Shown here piece after piece: positions 50,002-61,609 of a DNA stretch of 64,000 nt. Both the position numbers and the translations under genes were made by a program. The stretch is from contig CM059191.1 in assembly GCA_030323885.1 (NCBI GenBank), forward strand, positions 1,550,001 through 1,614,000, in the 5' to 3' direction. How positions within the stretch are numbered: position 1 is the first letter of the stretch; every line of letters begins with the position of its first letter. Source of the stretch: Branchipolynoe longqiensis. Its lineage: Eukaryota > Annelida > Polychaeta > Phyllodocida > Polynoidae. A model generated the notes under the pieces. It did not search any database. It saw only the letters and a list, made by a program, of their open reading frames with translations, and had not been told where the DNA came from.

Positions 50002-51110
50002 GTGTTTACAATATGGATGGTACTGACTGTCAATTCAAAACGTTGTAGTTTTTTCGCTGAATTGTGTTTCAGGGGCGATGCCGATCTTGATGCCTATTAT
50101 ATATTGCGTGGCATATTTTTAGAATTTAAGGTTATAAATGCTGATTTCGACACAGCGTACAAAAATCCAAATAGTAAGCGCTTGTCGAAATGGGAACGTG
50201 ATTTAATTGGAACTAAGTTGTCCGCTGAACTGGACCAAGGTGTAATCTCTTGTGTCGATTACAAACCTCAATGTGTGCATTCCATGTTTGTTGTCCCCAA
50301 CGATGGGGGAGAGGGCTGGTGATGCGGATTCCGAGGGACACCAGTTTGCCAGGAACACTTCCATTCAAATGCATTGTTAACGGCCATGAGCAAATGTTCA
50401 TACAGAACAAATATCTCCCAAATGACACCATCTAGAAACAAATCGCTTGGTACACATATAGAAAACATCTTTACCATAAAGACTATATCAAATTTATAAG
50501 GTTAGGGTTCTTGAATTCTATTAATGTTGAATAAAACTAACGTTTTGCACTGCGCGTACCGTCAAACTCAAGGCATTGTCAATGGTCGTGAGCAATGTGC
50601 ATACAGAAAATACAGAAGAAGTCAAATATCTCTCAAATTACACCATCTAGAAACAAATTGTTTGGTACAGATATAGAAAACATCTTTACCAAAAAACATT
50701 ATATTAAATTTATAAGGTTAGTGATGATGCTGTTCGATTTTGACGCATGTGCAGAAGCTATGTGTCCCTCGCAAACTGGTGTCCCTGGGAAACCGCAACA
50801 CCGGGTGGTCATCGACTGTAGTAGACCACGTGGTAAGTTGGTTAATTCAGCAACTAGTGAGATCGCCAAGAAATTTAAATATTTGACTGTTGATAATGTA
50901 ATTGACGTCCTGGAGTGGGAGACTATTAATTTGTCCTCGATTGACATAAAATACGCCTATAGGGCAGTTCAAATTCATCCTAACGATCGTCTAAGGCAGG
51001 ATTTGAAATGGAGGCTGAAGGATGAAGATAGAGAGGTATATATCGTAGATTCTCAATGGGCCTTGCCTCAAGACCATTCATATTTACAAAAATATCAAAT
51101 TTTATCATAA
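50002..51110 (+). pseudogene. DIRS-like RT fragment split by R1 repeats
   Basis: 50050-50320 encodes LDAYYILRGIFLEFKVINAD and SAELDQGVISCVDYKPQCVHSMFVVP, the part just before RT in DIRS-like elements. After about 470 bases of R1 sequence, 50806-51060 encodes RVVIDCSRPRGKLVNSATS, KKFKYLTVDNVIDVLEWE and SSIDIKYAYRAVQIHPND, the RT fingers with the first catalytic Asp. It ends before the active-site YxDD. No gag or YR is nearby. Confidence 0.75.
50322..50806 (+). repeat. R1 repeat, composite of two copies inside RT
   Basis: The ends are inverted: GGTGATGCGGATTCCGAGGG at the left, and CCCTGGGAAACCGCAACACC at the right. Two R1 cores follow each other (about 50395-50535 and 50600-50720), joined by GTTTTGCACTGCGCGTACCG and CGTCAAACTCAA, also present at 14035-14065. 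The outer ends look like a MITE terminus. Confidence 0.65.
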
Positions 51111-51394
51111 GATGTGCAAAATCGAAGGTCATTGAGCGGATTATTAACTACCTCGTTATTAACTACCTTTTTGTATTGTTGGTGACTCATGGGATAAGAC
51201 TGCTGAAGACCAGCTCAAGGTAATAGTGCCAGTGTTTTAACCCGTGACTAGGGCTCTGGCCCGGCTGGTAGTTAATTCGGACAGGAAAGCCGGAGAGCGA
51301 TATCAGTTTGGAAAATGGAGGTTTTATTCACATAACACTCTTATACAATCTTAGTCAATTTTAGGGTAGTTCTATGTCATAGTTAGTTAATTCA
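51111..51394. other. Non-coding interval
   Basis: No gene or repeat recognised apart from a short duplication ATTAACTACCT near 51146. Confidence 0.5.
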
Positions 51395-51620
51395 TTGAGG
51401 CAACCTCCTACATCTCAGCAGAGGGCAGTGCAGGTCACGGGTTCGAAGCCACCAAGGGGGAGCCCCGAGCCGAGCCTATTTAAAAAGAGGCTGAGTGGGT
51501 GTGGTAAAAAAAGGTTACATGTTGGAGGAGCCGGAACAAAGGCGTCCCTCGAAGTGTGCAGAATAGCATTCAGGGGTCAGCACCGGCTTTCCCGCCGAAT
51601 TAACCACAATTTGAAATTAT
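51395..51620 (+). repeat. tRNA-derived SINE (family B)
   Basis: B box GGTCACGGGTTCGAAGCC at 51437-51454 with a decayed A box upstream. The 3' part (GGTTACATGTTGGAGGAGCC to AATTAACCACAATTTGAAATT) is repeated almost exactly at 60312-60437. Confidence 0.65.
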
Positions 51621-51623
51621 AAC

Positions 51624-52262
51624 ATCATTGCCGAGAGTGATGTGGATGGCGCCATGGCCATGTGTGACACTGTGGACGCGGGTAACATGTGGGCGCGAGT
51701 GACGTGGGTAACCTTGTGGACATGGTTGACATCATTGCTGAGAGTGATGTGGGTGGCGCCATGAACATGGGTGATGTCTTGGACATGGGTGATGCCGTGG
51801 ACGTGGGCCACACCATGGTCGGAGTGACCTCATGGACATGAGTGACGCGTGTGATGACTGGAACGTGGGTGACATCACCGACGAGAGTGATGCGGGTGGG
51901 TCACGTGGGTTACCTTTGGAACGTGGGTGATATCACCGATGAGAGTGATGCGGGTGGCATCATGGACATGGGTGATGCCGTCAGTGTCATTTTGGCTTAA
52001 GTGATGTGGGTGACATGGGTGACCTTTTGAAAGTGGGTGACATCACCGGCGAGAGTGATGTGGGTGGTGCCATGGACATGGGTGATGTCATTGGCATCAT
52101 TTTTTGGCTTGGGTGACGTGGGTGACATGGGTGATGATGTGGGTGATCTTGTGGACGTGGGTGACATCATTGCTGACAGTGATGTGGGTGGCCTCATGGA
52201 CACGGGTGACGTCTTGGACGTGGGTGATGCCATGGACGTGGGTTACATCATGGTCATAGTGA
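51624..52262 (+). repeat. Degenerate minisatellite (GTGATG/GTGGGTGAC type)
   Basis: Many short units such as GTGATGTGGGTGGCGCCATG, ACATGGGTGATG and GACGTGGGTGACATCA recur. Larger periods of about 130 bases are suggested by recurrent GAGAGTGATGTGGGTGG. No real reading frame. Confidence 0.85.
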
Positions 52263-52379
52263 CCACATCACACATTGATGGCCGGGGTGAGTGTTGACAA
52301 TAGTATGGTCACTAGCTTGTTTGATGAGGTTGACGTGGGTGATGTTGCTATGATGCAATATCAATGTCAATTTCACACA

Positions 52380-52860
52380 GAAATCACATCCTTGATGTCT
52401 ATGGACTCAGTGCAAGTCTGTGTGTTGTCCTAGCAGACAACAAGTCGTCCACACCAACAGAGACACCACATGGCTGGTATTTATAGACTCAGTGCCGGTA
52501 TGTGCGTTGGCCTAGCGGACATCAAGTCATCGATGTCCACACAGGTATCCAGTTACCACTGCCTAAACACATCTCAGATCACCGATGTTTGCACAGATTT
52601 TTTCGATGTGAACGTCTACAGTGGACGGCTAGCTCCCCGCGCTGGTGGCCAGTGCCCATGCAAGGCCCCGTGTTGGGCCCCAGGAACCAGCTTCAACAGC
52701 AGGTGGGGGTATCCCTGCAGCAGTAACACATTAAACCGTTTTTATGACATTCGCACAGGTTCCAGGTCGCTCGGCCAAACAGTAGGGAGCGACGCGGCAC
52801 CTGATGTGTGTCAGATCCAGGGGGTCAGGTTTGAATCCCCATAGTCCTCCCGTGTGGTGT
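52380..52860 (+). repeat. Dispersed repeat with tRNA-like B box
   Basis: 52497-52555 (ATGTGCGTTGGCCTAGCGGA to CACACAGGTATCC) recurs at about 53968-54020. A B-box-like GTCAGGTTTGAATCCCC lies at 52825-52841. SINE-derived sequence is likely. Confidence 0.5.
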
Positions 52861-53195
52861 AGCTGCCTCAGGTGGTGTCATGATGATGCCGTCAGCACCG
52901 GAGATGGGGTGCATCCTAGAAAGAAGAGTCACCCCACACATCCAACAAGGCAACGTAGGCTCTTAGATTAAGTCAAGCCCTGTCACTTTTGAGAACAATT
53001 CAGGTCAAAGGTGTTTACAGACTTTCTGTCGTAATGTGGGTGCCTCGGGTGGTATCACTAACGCACTGTCACTATGATCAGGCGGGAGCCGGTGGTTTGA
53101 AGGTGATACGGCTGTCAGCAGCGCCGTAACTCATGTATGTCCAATTCATAAAATATACTCGTTTAACTCGAAAGATGCCACTAAACGCACAGATT

Positions 53196-54075
53196 ATTCG
53201 TTTGATGAACTTGTAGGAACGAATCTACACAAGACTTTGTATCCCCCAGCATTCTGGGGTTTTAACACAACACCGACGCCACAATACAGTCCCGACAATC
53301 GGGCCGGGAAGGTCCGAGCGCCATCAACAATGGCGGCTGCCAATCTAGCGTACCGGAAACCTGACGGTTTAACGCCGATAATTGTTAATATTACACGTTT
53401 GATGAACTCATAAGAACCAAGTCTCCGCAAGAATTTGTATCCTCCAGCATTCTTGGGTTTCGGGCCTAAACGCACACATTATTCGTTTGATGAACTTGTA
53501 AGAACCAAATCTCCCAAGAATCCATATCCTCCAGCATTCTTGGGTTTCAGCACGGTAATGACGCTTGTTGAGTTAGTTAAATGTGATGTGGCAGTCAGCA
53601 ATGCCGTAAACCACGCATGTTTAATTCATAATCCTGGGTGGTACCCATCCAAGTATGATCAGAGGAGAGGCGGTGGTTTAAATGTGACATGGCGGTCACA
53701 GCGCCGTACAGCCACGCACGTTTAATTCAGAAAATGTACTGTTTAACTCAAAAAGCGCCACCAAGCGCATATTATTCGTTTGATGAACTTGTAAGAACCA
53801 AATCTCGCAGAATTTGTATCCTCCAGCATTCTTGGGTTTCAACACGATAATGACACTAAATACAATAGCGATAATCGAGCCGGTAAGGTCGGACAACAAT
53901 AAAAAAAATGGCGACTGTCAAATCTGGCGTACCGGAGAATTCAACGGTTTAGCAACAATAAGGTCAGTATGTGCGTTGGCGCAGTGGATATCAAGTCATC
54001 GATGTCCACACAGGTATCCATTCTGTTACAAATTTTTTCGTTTGATGAACTTGTAGGAACCAAATCTACACAAGA
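53196..54075 (+). repeat. Repeated unit of about 190 bp, five partial copies
   Basis: Unit: CGTTTGATGAACTTGTAAGA, then CCTCCAGCATTCTTGGGTTT, GATAATCGAGCCGGTAAGGT, CGTACCGGAAAACTCA, ACGGTTTAACGCCGATAAT. Copies start near 53198, 53395, 53480, 53778 and 54038, several truncated. A further copy lies at 59860-60000, on the other side of the DIRS element. This suggests that the DIRS element inserted into this repeat array. Confidence 0.75.
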
Positions 54076-54320
54076 ATATATAATTCTGCTAATTTATGCA
54101 GCAGAATAGGAATTATTATGGTAAGAAAGAGCCCATGAGGGGCCAGCGGCTACTGGATGTCGCGTCAGTCGAGCTCTCGTCATTTTTTGTAGTTTCGATT
54201 CCTGGAAAACAGTTGTGTAGGGCGGTGTTAACAATGATAGGGTGGGCCGCTGGCCCTTCGTGGCCTCTTTCTTACCATAATAATTCCTATTCTGCTGCAT
54301 AAATTAGCAGAATTATATAT
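54076..54320. mobile_element. Fold-back of DIRS-ITR-like sequence
   Basis: Arms 54076-54150 and 54246-54320 are near-perfect inverted repeats around 95 bases. The inner arm (TTATGGTAAGAAAGAGCCCA, GGGGCCAGCGGCTACTGG) and the following ATGTCGCGTCAGTCGAGCTC match the 5' ITR region of the adjoining DIRS element (59770-59858). The right end touches the DIRS start at 54319. Confidence 0.75.
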
Positions 54321-54659
54321 TATGATGGTAATCGGGCCACGAGGGCCAGCCACTACTTTGTATTGCGGCTGTTGTTCTGGAATCGTTGTGTCGTTGTTGT
54401 TAGTGCATTGTTAGTCACATGTGATTAAGCAAATTTTCCACACCTTAGTTTGTTGCTTAGTGCTTTTTATTTTGTTATAATCTGCTAACAGGTGACTCTT
54501 AAGTCTATCACATATTTAGTTGCTTCATGTTTAACATTAATCTTAGTGGCCCTCTGGTCTAGATTGTTAACCTTTCTGGGATAAATAATGTACATTGTCT
54601 CAATTGTTTTTGCCTTGTTCCCAGATGTCTGGGATCAGGTTTGTCACAGATGTCTGGGA

Positions 54660-55750
54660 TCAGGTTTGTCGGTGGTTATTGTTGACCGGTCTGTTGTAGA
54701 ATCTCCTGAAAGTTCCTTCCCCCGACCACCCTGCTGCTAGCAGGATAGTGGCCAGTGGTACCTGTTTTCTCGCTGCCGCACTCGTTGTGGTGTGTCTGCA
54801 TGAGTAGGGGGTGTAGTCCCCCATATCTACCCCCGCCTCTGCCATCGTACCCTTCACCTACCTAGTTAGTGTGTCTTGTGCCGCCTTTACGTGAGGTGGC
54901 CTGGTCGTCACGAACACCGCAGGTGCCGCCGCCTTGAGTTCGATTTTCTCCACATATGTCTTTAGGTGGCTGTATACGCATAGTTCTGGTACCTCGTACT
55001 TCTTGAAGCTCAGTATTACGGGTTCCTGCTGGGATCGTTTGATTTTAGTTTTGTGGTGTATTTCAATGTGCACTCCCCTTGTCCCCACGTAAAGTCCGAT
55101 CTTTTCATAAGACCCAGTGCCTGTAGGCGTTGGCCTGTTGCCAGTAGAAATATGCACAGTGTTCGTTTATTGAGTCTTTCCACCGTCAGTAGCTCTGTCG
55201 GCCCCCACCCCTGTAGGAAGCTTAACAGTGGTTTTGGGTCCCAGATTGTAGTGTATTTGGGATTGGTCGGTTTCAGGTTGCCTATCCCTTTGAGAAGCCG
55301 GTTCACCAATGGATGCTCTCCGAAAGGCACCCCTCCTACTGTTACAAAGGTGGACAGCAGTGACCTGACCGTGTTGATCGTGTTGCGTGCTGCCCCTCCC
55401 GAGAACAGCGTTTGGAGGTAGGCTATGCCCTGTTGTATTGTTGGGCTCCTTGGGTTAATCCGATGCTCCTCGCAGTGTGCCACCCCCCTCCTTAGGACTA
55501 ACGTGTATTGTTTTTGGGTGGACGTTGCCCAGGAAGCCGTGAGCATGTGGGCGGCTGCCCTGTTCATCCCCATTGATTCGAACATGCCGCCTAGAGTGGT
55601 GTTATCCTCAGTTGCATGTTGTTCGTCAGGGGAAATCGCTTCCCCTCGTTCCCCTTGAGTGACAGCGTACCTGGCTTGATCGGGATGGTCCACGATGAAG
55701 TGTAGCCTCTCAACTTGTGGAGCAGCGGGTACCAGGGCTGTGTTGGCCAT
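54660..55750 (-). pseudogene. DIRS tyrosine recombinase
   Basis: The frame 55750-55016 holds the N-terminal domain (ASWATSTQKQYTLVLRRG, GAARNTINTVRSLLST) and the first catalytic Arg in LLATGQRLQALGLM. After a frame change near 55020-55150 and a TAG at 54858-54860, 54857-54660 holds YTPYSCRHTTTSAAARK and LAAGWSGEGTFRRFYNRPV with the Tyr. Box II has Tyr where the conserved His is expected. Confidence 0.8.
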
Positions 55751-57588
55751 TCCGGTGTTACTAGGATCCCCCTCGGTTGTTCCCGTATGATCTTGCTGAT
55801 CACTCTCGACAGGCAGCTGAAAGGCGGAAAGACATAAGCGTTAATATCCTTCCAGTTCAGTGATAGTGCGTCTGTGCCCCTTGCCTGGTTATCATATTCC
55901 CGTGTGACATATTGTTCTAGCTTTCGGTTCACTCTGGAGGTGAAAAGGTCCACTGTGGGCTTTCCCAGTCTGTTAAATATGTTATTGACTGTATTATCGT
56001 CTAGCGTCCATTTCCCCGCATCCGTGAATGCTCTCGATGCCCAGTCTGCCTCGGTGTTTTCCACCCCCGGAAAGAATCTAATGGATATTGTAATGTTATT
56101 TTTCTCGGTGATTTCCCATATCTCCTCTGTCTCTTGCTGGCATGTCTTTGATCTCGCGGATCCCCCTTTACCTATGCATGCTACGGTTGTGGTGTTGTCT
56201 GCGAATATTCTTACATGTTTTCCCTGTAATTTCTCTCCCAGGTGCTCTAGAGTGCATCTTACTGCTCTTAGTTCCAAAACGTTTATGTGTGTGTCTTCAC
56301 TGACTGTTTCGTCCCATTGCTCCCCATAGTGTAAGTGATGTGTCTGGCTGTAAAAGCCCCACCTGTGTGATGAGGCGTCTGTGTAGACGCACACGTCAAC
56401 TGGTGTTGTTTTCTATTCTCTCCTGGTCAGTTCTAGGTTCTCTATCCAATATCTAATGGCTTCCCTCACCCTATGTGTGAGCGTGCATTTCTTATCGTAA
56501 TTCCCGTTACTGTCCCTTAAGTTCCAGTTGAGGGCCCTAGCCATTGATTTTGACTTTATCCTGGCCCATTTGTTGCCCTGATCAGTGGCCACTAGCTTCC
56601 TGATCAAAGCTGCAAATGTTTTAATTTTCAGGTTTTCTTCGTGTAGTACCTGTCTGGCAAATTCGATCAATTCCCCGCATTTCTTCCTAGGCAGATCTAC
56701 CCTCATCAGTTCTGTATTAATTCGGAAACCCAGGAACTGCAGCTCCCGCATCGGTTGTAGCACCGACTTTTCCTTGTTTATTGTGAACCCTAATGTTGTT
56801 AGTAGTCCTAGCGTGACTCTTACTGCCTCGTTCACCTCTGCTTCAGTGCTACCTATCAGTATTGTATCATCTATGTAGAAGCATAATAGTATATGGTGTT
56901 GTGACCTTAGGTGGCTTATTACGGCCTTCATAATTTTCGTGAAAACCCTGGGCCCCGAGCTTAAACCGTTTGGGAGGACTCTGAAACGATATCTGTTCCC
57001 CCCGTGTTTAAATTGCAGCAGATCCCTGTCTGCCTCCCTGATTTCTATGCTATGGTATGCTTGGGAGATGTCAATGCTCACGAGCCACGCCCCCTTTGTT
57101 ATTAGCCGCATCACTGTGTTTAATTGTTCCATTTTGAAATGTCAGTAGATTATACACACGTTTAATTTTGATAGATTGAGTATGGGGCGGAAGTCGCCGT
57201 CCTTCTTAGGCCTTAGGAATAGATGCGACACAAAGGCGCATTCGGTGCGCTCCACCGGCTCTATCACCCCTTGGTCGCACATTTCTAATATTTTCTCGCT
57301 TAATATATTATCATTCCCTTTGCTGTCTGACTTTGGCTCTACTGTTTGGCCTGGTAGGGTAGTGATTTCAATCTTGATGCCCTTTGCCATGCGTTTTACC
57401 CACTCATTGTCAGTAACCTTCTCCCATTCCCCAGCTCTCTTGGTCACGCCCCCTGCTTCAAAGTTATTGGAGCTTTTACTCACTTTGTTTACCGTCTGTT
57501 TACTGTCTGTCCTCCTCCGCTTTGTCGGTGGTGGTCCTGCCTGTGGCGTGCGGAATACTGAGAGTTGCTGTGAGGGAGATATTGGCAT
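55591..57588 (-). pseudogene. DIRS RT-RNase H with C-terminal DIRS domain
   Basis: ATG 57588 (MPISPSQQLSVF) overlaps gag by 100 bases. RT: AFVSHLFLRPKKDGDFRPIL, in-frame TGA at 57142-57144, SIDISQAYHSIEIREADRD, LPNGLSSGPRVFTKIM, active site CFYIDDTILIGS. A TAG at 56413-56415 is followed by RNase H (VYTDASSHRWGFYSQ, IFADNTTTVACIGKGG, FPGVENTEADWASR) and the DIRS domain (VDLFTSRVNRKLEQYVTREY, YVFPPFSCLSRVISKI, PEWPTQPWYPLL). Apart from the two stops it is well kept. Confidence 0.85.
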
Positions 57589-59053
57589 ATGCGGCCTCTC
57601 CCCTGGCCGCCTCTGAAGTTTCCCTGTTTGCGATCCGGTCTCGTGTAGTGCCTGCCATTACCCCGCACTATGGCATTCGCAGTTTTCTGGTTTGCTTCCA
57701 GAGTGGTGACCTGTGCCGCCAGGTCCTCTCCCAGGAGGTACTTGAATCCCCTATCTCCTTCTTTTTTTGCTAGTGTTTTGATCTGGGCCTGTAGAGTGGG
57801 ACGCACATTGTCCCGTCTGAGGCCCAGTATCGTGTTGCTTGTGCGCGCTAGTAGTTTCAGTGTGGTAACCAGCGCCTCCGACATTTCCTTCTTGAACAGT
57901 GGCCTGCCAGTCTCTATCCCATCCAGGGCTTTTGTTAGTGGCCTGGCCGCATACTGCACGCCCCACTGGGCTGCCGCTAGCGCCGCATCATTGTCCCTGA
58001 CTCGCTGCTGAAGTATGTGTTCGATTTCCGGATTCATCCGGGTTTTTTGGAGCACTTCCGCGTTACCTGGCCTTGGCAGCGTTGTGTAGATCTCTGTAAG
58101 CTCCGTTTTGGTCACCGGATTGTTCCATAGTGCCTTCAGCAATTTTGCTGTATTGTCCGCAAGATTGTCGCACTCCGCATCCAATGGTGCCTTTTCCGTC
58201 GGTATGAACTGTTCCAAGTATGAGCCCGTACCCTCGGGTTCCCGTGTGACCTCGTGCTGACCCGATACAGCCTGGGCAGGCGTGTCCGTGTGCGCTTGTT
58301 GTGGAGCCGCTACTGGCCCCAGTGTCCTGACCCTATAGGGCGGTGGTGGTGTGTTTACCGGTGTGGGTGCTCTTGCTTCCCTTCTGGGTGTGTTGAATGC
58401 CGAAGGTCTGGGCCTGTGGACATGCTCGCCTGAAGGTAGCTCACCCCCTTCTGCCAGTGTTGGTGGTGAGGATCCGTGTGACTCGCCCTGCGACCAGTTT
58501 ATTGAGTAACCCGCCCTTCTGTTACGTATTTCCTCCTGCAGTTCTCGCTTTCGCGCCTCCAAGCGCTCTAGCTCTGCAATCGGGGTGGGTACGTAGTCCG
58601 GTCCTCTCCATTGATCCCCGCATGCTGGATCTGGTGGTGGGCTGAACGTAGTTGACAGATCCGCCACGACGATCCTCAGCCCTCTGCGTAGGCCTCCTAC
58701 TGGGGGCGGTGTGTACGTCGGAGACGTGGCCGCTAGCACCAGCCTTCTCCCGTTGCTGTCAGTATCAGTCACGCTCCTGGTAATGGTGGTGGCTTCCCGG
58801 CGGCGGCCGGATATCTTTGCTCGTCCCGTGTCGGTGTTTCCGCACCGGTGTCCGTCATCTCCATGTCTGCCTCCGAGTTAGTATCCGACTCGTGCGGCAG
58901 TGGTACGTACAGGGCCTCTGAGGGTGAATCCATCCTTCTCCTCTCTGCTCGCTCAATGAATTCCGTCAATATACTGGCTGCCTGTTCGCCTTCGTTGCTA
59001 CGGTAGCCGTTGGAGGCTGCCGGTGAGGGCGTGCGTGAGATGCGGTGAGCCAT
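57489..59053 (-). pseudogene. DIRS gag, two frames
   Basis: ATG 59053 (MAHRISRTPSPAASNG) opens an acidic N-terminal frame that stops at 58769-58771. The main part continues in another frame from about 58772, with a Pro-rich segment, an ELERLEARKRELQEEI coiled coil, a helical core (residues about 190-370) and an Arg/Gly end (NFRGGQGRGR). A frame change near 58770 or a two-ORF arrangement are both possible. Confidence 0.7.
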
Positions 59054-59395
59054 GTTAGAGTCAGCCGTTATTGGTGCTCGGCCACCTTTTGATGGTGCGC
59101 TGCTCCCCTCAGGAGGTTTTTAATTAAATTACGCCCCTGCCTCCTATTCTGGCTGCAGTGGCCACGCCCTGAGAGGCGTCCCACCTGTTCGTACCTCCTG
59201 ACCGTGCCCTGACCCCTGGTCGGTCGGCTGGTACCTGCTCCCCCCCCCCTGCCCCACCGTAGAGCCGGTAGTGGCTGTAGGTGAGCTAGGGCGGCCGGGG
59301 GGGTGGGGGAAGGCGGAACCGGATCCTCCGGCTCCGTACTCCGTACTTCGTGGAAACCCTGGTTCCCTTGGCCCTCGGCCCATGCCAGGCACGCA

Positions 59396-59690
59396 GGTCT
59401 GACAAACCTCCGGTACAGGCGAGCCTGACCGCGCTAAGCAGAGGTTGTAGGGGCCCGAGGGTGAGTCCCGTGGCCAGGTCAGGGACCTGGTCCGTAGGCC
59501 TTGTCCGTAGGCCTCACCACTGCAGTGATGGATGCTCGTAGGCATCAGTTACCCGGTCGTACGCCCGTTGGTAACGTTCAATCTCCGGTACAGGCAAGCC
59601 TGACCGCGCGTAACGCAGAGGTGAGGGACCCGTAGGTCTGGCCCGTAGGCCTGGCCCGTAGGCCTGGCCCGTAGGCCTATTCTTACCGGG
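59396..59690 (-). repeat. Repeats in the 5' leader of the DIRS element
   Basis: 59408-59450 and 59580-59625 share CTCCGGTACAGGCRAGCCTG and ACCGCG. 59635-59680 holds four GTAGGCCTGGCCC units of 13 bases, and 59490-59512 two related ones. Confidence 0.8.
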
Positions 59691-59859
59691 ACTGTTATCC
59701 TATCAGCCGCAGATATCCTATCAGCCGCTGCCGGCATCTGAGTGCCGCGCAGCGTGTAGACGTCCTTCTCTCGCGATAGCTAATCCAAAAGTGACGAGAG
59801 CTCGACCGACGCGACATCCAGTAGCGGCTGGCCCTCGTGGCCTGATTACCATCATAATT

Positions 59860-60310
59860 TGTATCCTCCATTCTTGGGTTTTAGCAGGATAATGGCGCTA
59901 AAATACAATAGCGATAATCGAGCCAGTAAGGTCGACAACAGTAACAATGGCGACTGACATATCTAGCGTACCGGAAAACTCAGCGGTTTCACGCCGATAA
60001 TTCTGGTAATCTGTTCGCCACAGTTACCAAATTCGCACAAGACCTCCTAAAGGTCTTTATAAAGCATCGTGTGACTTATTTCCATAACTTATTGCGAGTT
60101 TTCAAGCAAACGTCGCATCGGAGGAACCAACGGAGCTGTCACGCACATGGGGCGATAATACAGCTAGTCGGTGCGTGATTGCTGGAAGAAACACCACGAC
60201 AACTACACTCCACTGGTTCCATCGTCCATGAGCTCCTAGAGAATCATACATATTCCATACAGGTGCAGAGAAGAGTTAGAAATACTTTGTCTCAGAGTTG
60301 CTGTTGAACA
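59860..60310 (+). other. 190 bp repeat copy and non-coding interval
   Basis: 59860-60002 is a copy of the unit at 53196-54075. The rest shows no gene. Confidence 0.6.
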
Positions 60311-60311
60311 C

Positions 60312-60437
60312 TTAAACTATCAAAAAAGGTTACATGTTGGAGGAGCCGGAACAAAGGCATCCCTCGAAGTGTGCGGAATAGCATCCAGCGGTCAGCACCG
60401 GCTTTCCCGCCGAATTAACCACAATTTGAAATTATGC
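60312..60437 (+). repeat. SINE family B, 3' part
   Basis: It matches 51503-51620 nearly base for base from AAAAAAGGTTACATGTTGG to AATTTGAAATTAT. Confidence 0.75.
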
Positions 60438-60786
60438 GCCCATTTGCGTTTGTACTCGACTCACTGCAGCACTGGATTTTAGCTTTGTATAGGTTGGGCT
60501 ATTATTTTGCCCGGCCAAGGGCCTTCACAGCAAAAATATAAAAGGTTCCCCACAACTACTCTCCTGCCTCTATCCATCCTTCTTTACCGTAGCCAGTATT
60601 AAATTTTATTTTATATATAGGGGCTCATATGTATATTTGTATATATACATATCATATATACGCCCCTGTATGCATGTATGAATAGTCATTATGAACCTTA
60701 CTACCACATGGTGGCACTCTCAACTACGCCCACCCCTATCAATAAGAAGTATCAACAGGTGGCAGCACGCTAGCAAGAACAGTCCT

Positions 60787-61542
60787 GGGCCGGTATGCAC
60801 GAATCGGTATTACGCTTAGCCGGTGCTACATGCTAGCTCTGGGGTAGCTATCCGCGGCTAGGAGGGCCTTGGTTAATTAGGTCAAGCCATATGCACCAAT
60901 GTCCAAGCCGGGGCGGGTAGCTAACCGTGAAGTTATTTATAGATTTGGGAATTCCCTCGATTCGACAATATGAATAACACCGCCAAATATGGTGGGAGCG
61001 TTAATAATGGTTCGATTTTAGGGTTAATTTGATTAAATTTCACTTATTGCGTATGTAAATCTGTCAAATATGATCACATTGAATAGATTTGGCTGTAATA
61101 TATTGCCACCAATACGGTGGTGGTGGCAGCAGCCATGTTTAGTTGAAGTTAGACAGTATGGATATCGACGTCGATGCGGCGGCGGCGATTTGTTTACTTT
61201 ACATTCGTCGATTCGACAATATGAATAACGCCGCCAATGCGGCGGGAGCGTTAATAATGGTTCGATTTTAGGGTTAATTTGATTAAATTTCACTTATTGC
61301 GTATGTAAATCTGTTAAATATGATAGCATTGAATAGATTTGGCTCTAATATATCGGCGGCCGGCACACTAACCGGCACGGCTTGCAGTTAAACTTGATTT
61401 GAAACTGGGGTAGCTTAGCCTAGGCTACGGTCGCCGGATAGCGCTGGCACCGATTGATGCATACGGATTTTCCACCGTTAGCCGTGTGGAGCTAGCCAAA
61501 CCGCGGTTACGGCCCTAACACCGATTCATGCATACGGGCCCC
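60787..61542. mobile_element. Candidate inverted-repeat element
   Basis: The ends GGGCCGGTATGCACGAATCG and GGGGCCCGTATGCATGAATC (right end reversed) match over about 26 bases. Inside, 60959-61103 and 61210-61353 are near-identical direct repeats of about 144 bases (TCGACAATATGAATAAC, TAATGGTTCGATTTTAGGGT). No coding frame. Target duplication unclear. Confidence 0.5.
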
Positions 61543-61609
61543 GATGGCCGACTGTCCCACCCATGGCTAGGCTAGCAGCAACAGTCCAATTGAGCTGGGC
61601 AATCGCAGG

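Larger units (their letters stand above)
54319..59858 (-). mobile_element. DIRS-type retrotransposon (second family)
   Basis: ITRs of about 39 bases at 54319-54357 and 59820-59858 (ATTATGATGGTAATC, GCCACGAGGGCCAGCC). On the - strand gag, RT-RNase H with the DIRS domain, and YR. It carries at least two frame changes and three in-frame stops. Flanking sequence on both sides comes from the 190 bp repeat family. Confidence 0.85.

Noticed and set aside
51997..52297. Met/Thr/Ser repeat proteins on both strands
   Set aside because: They are translations of the minisatellite.
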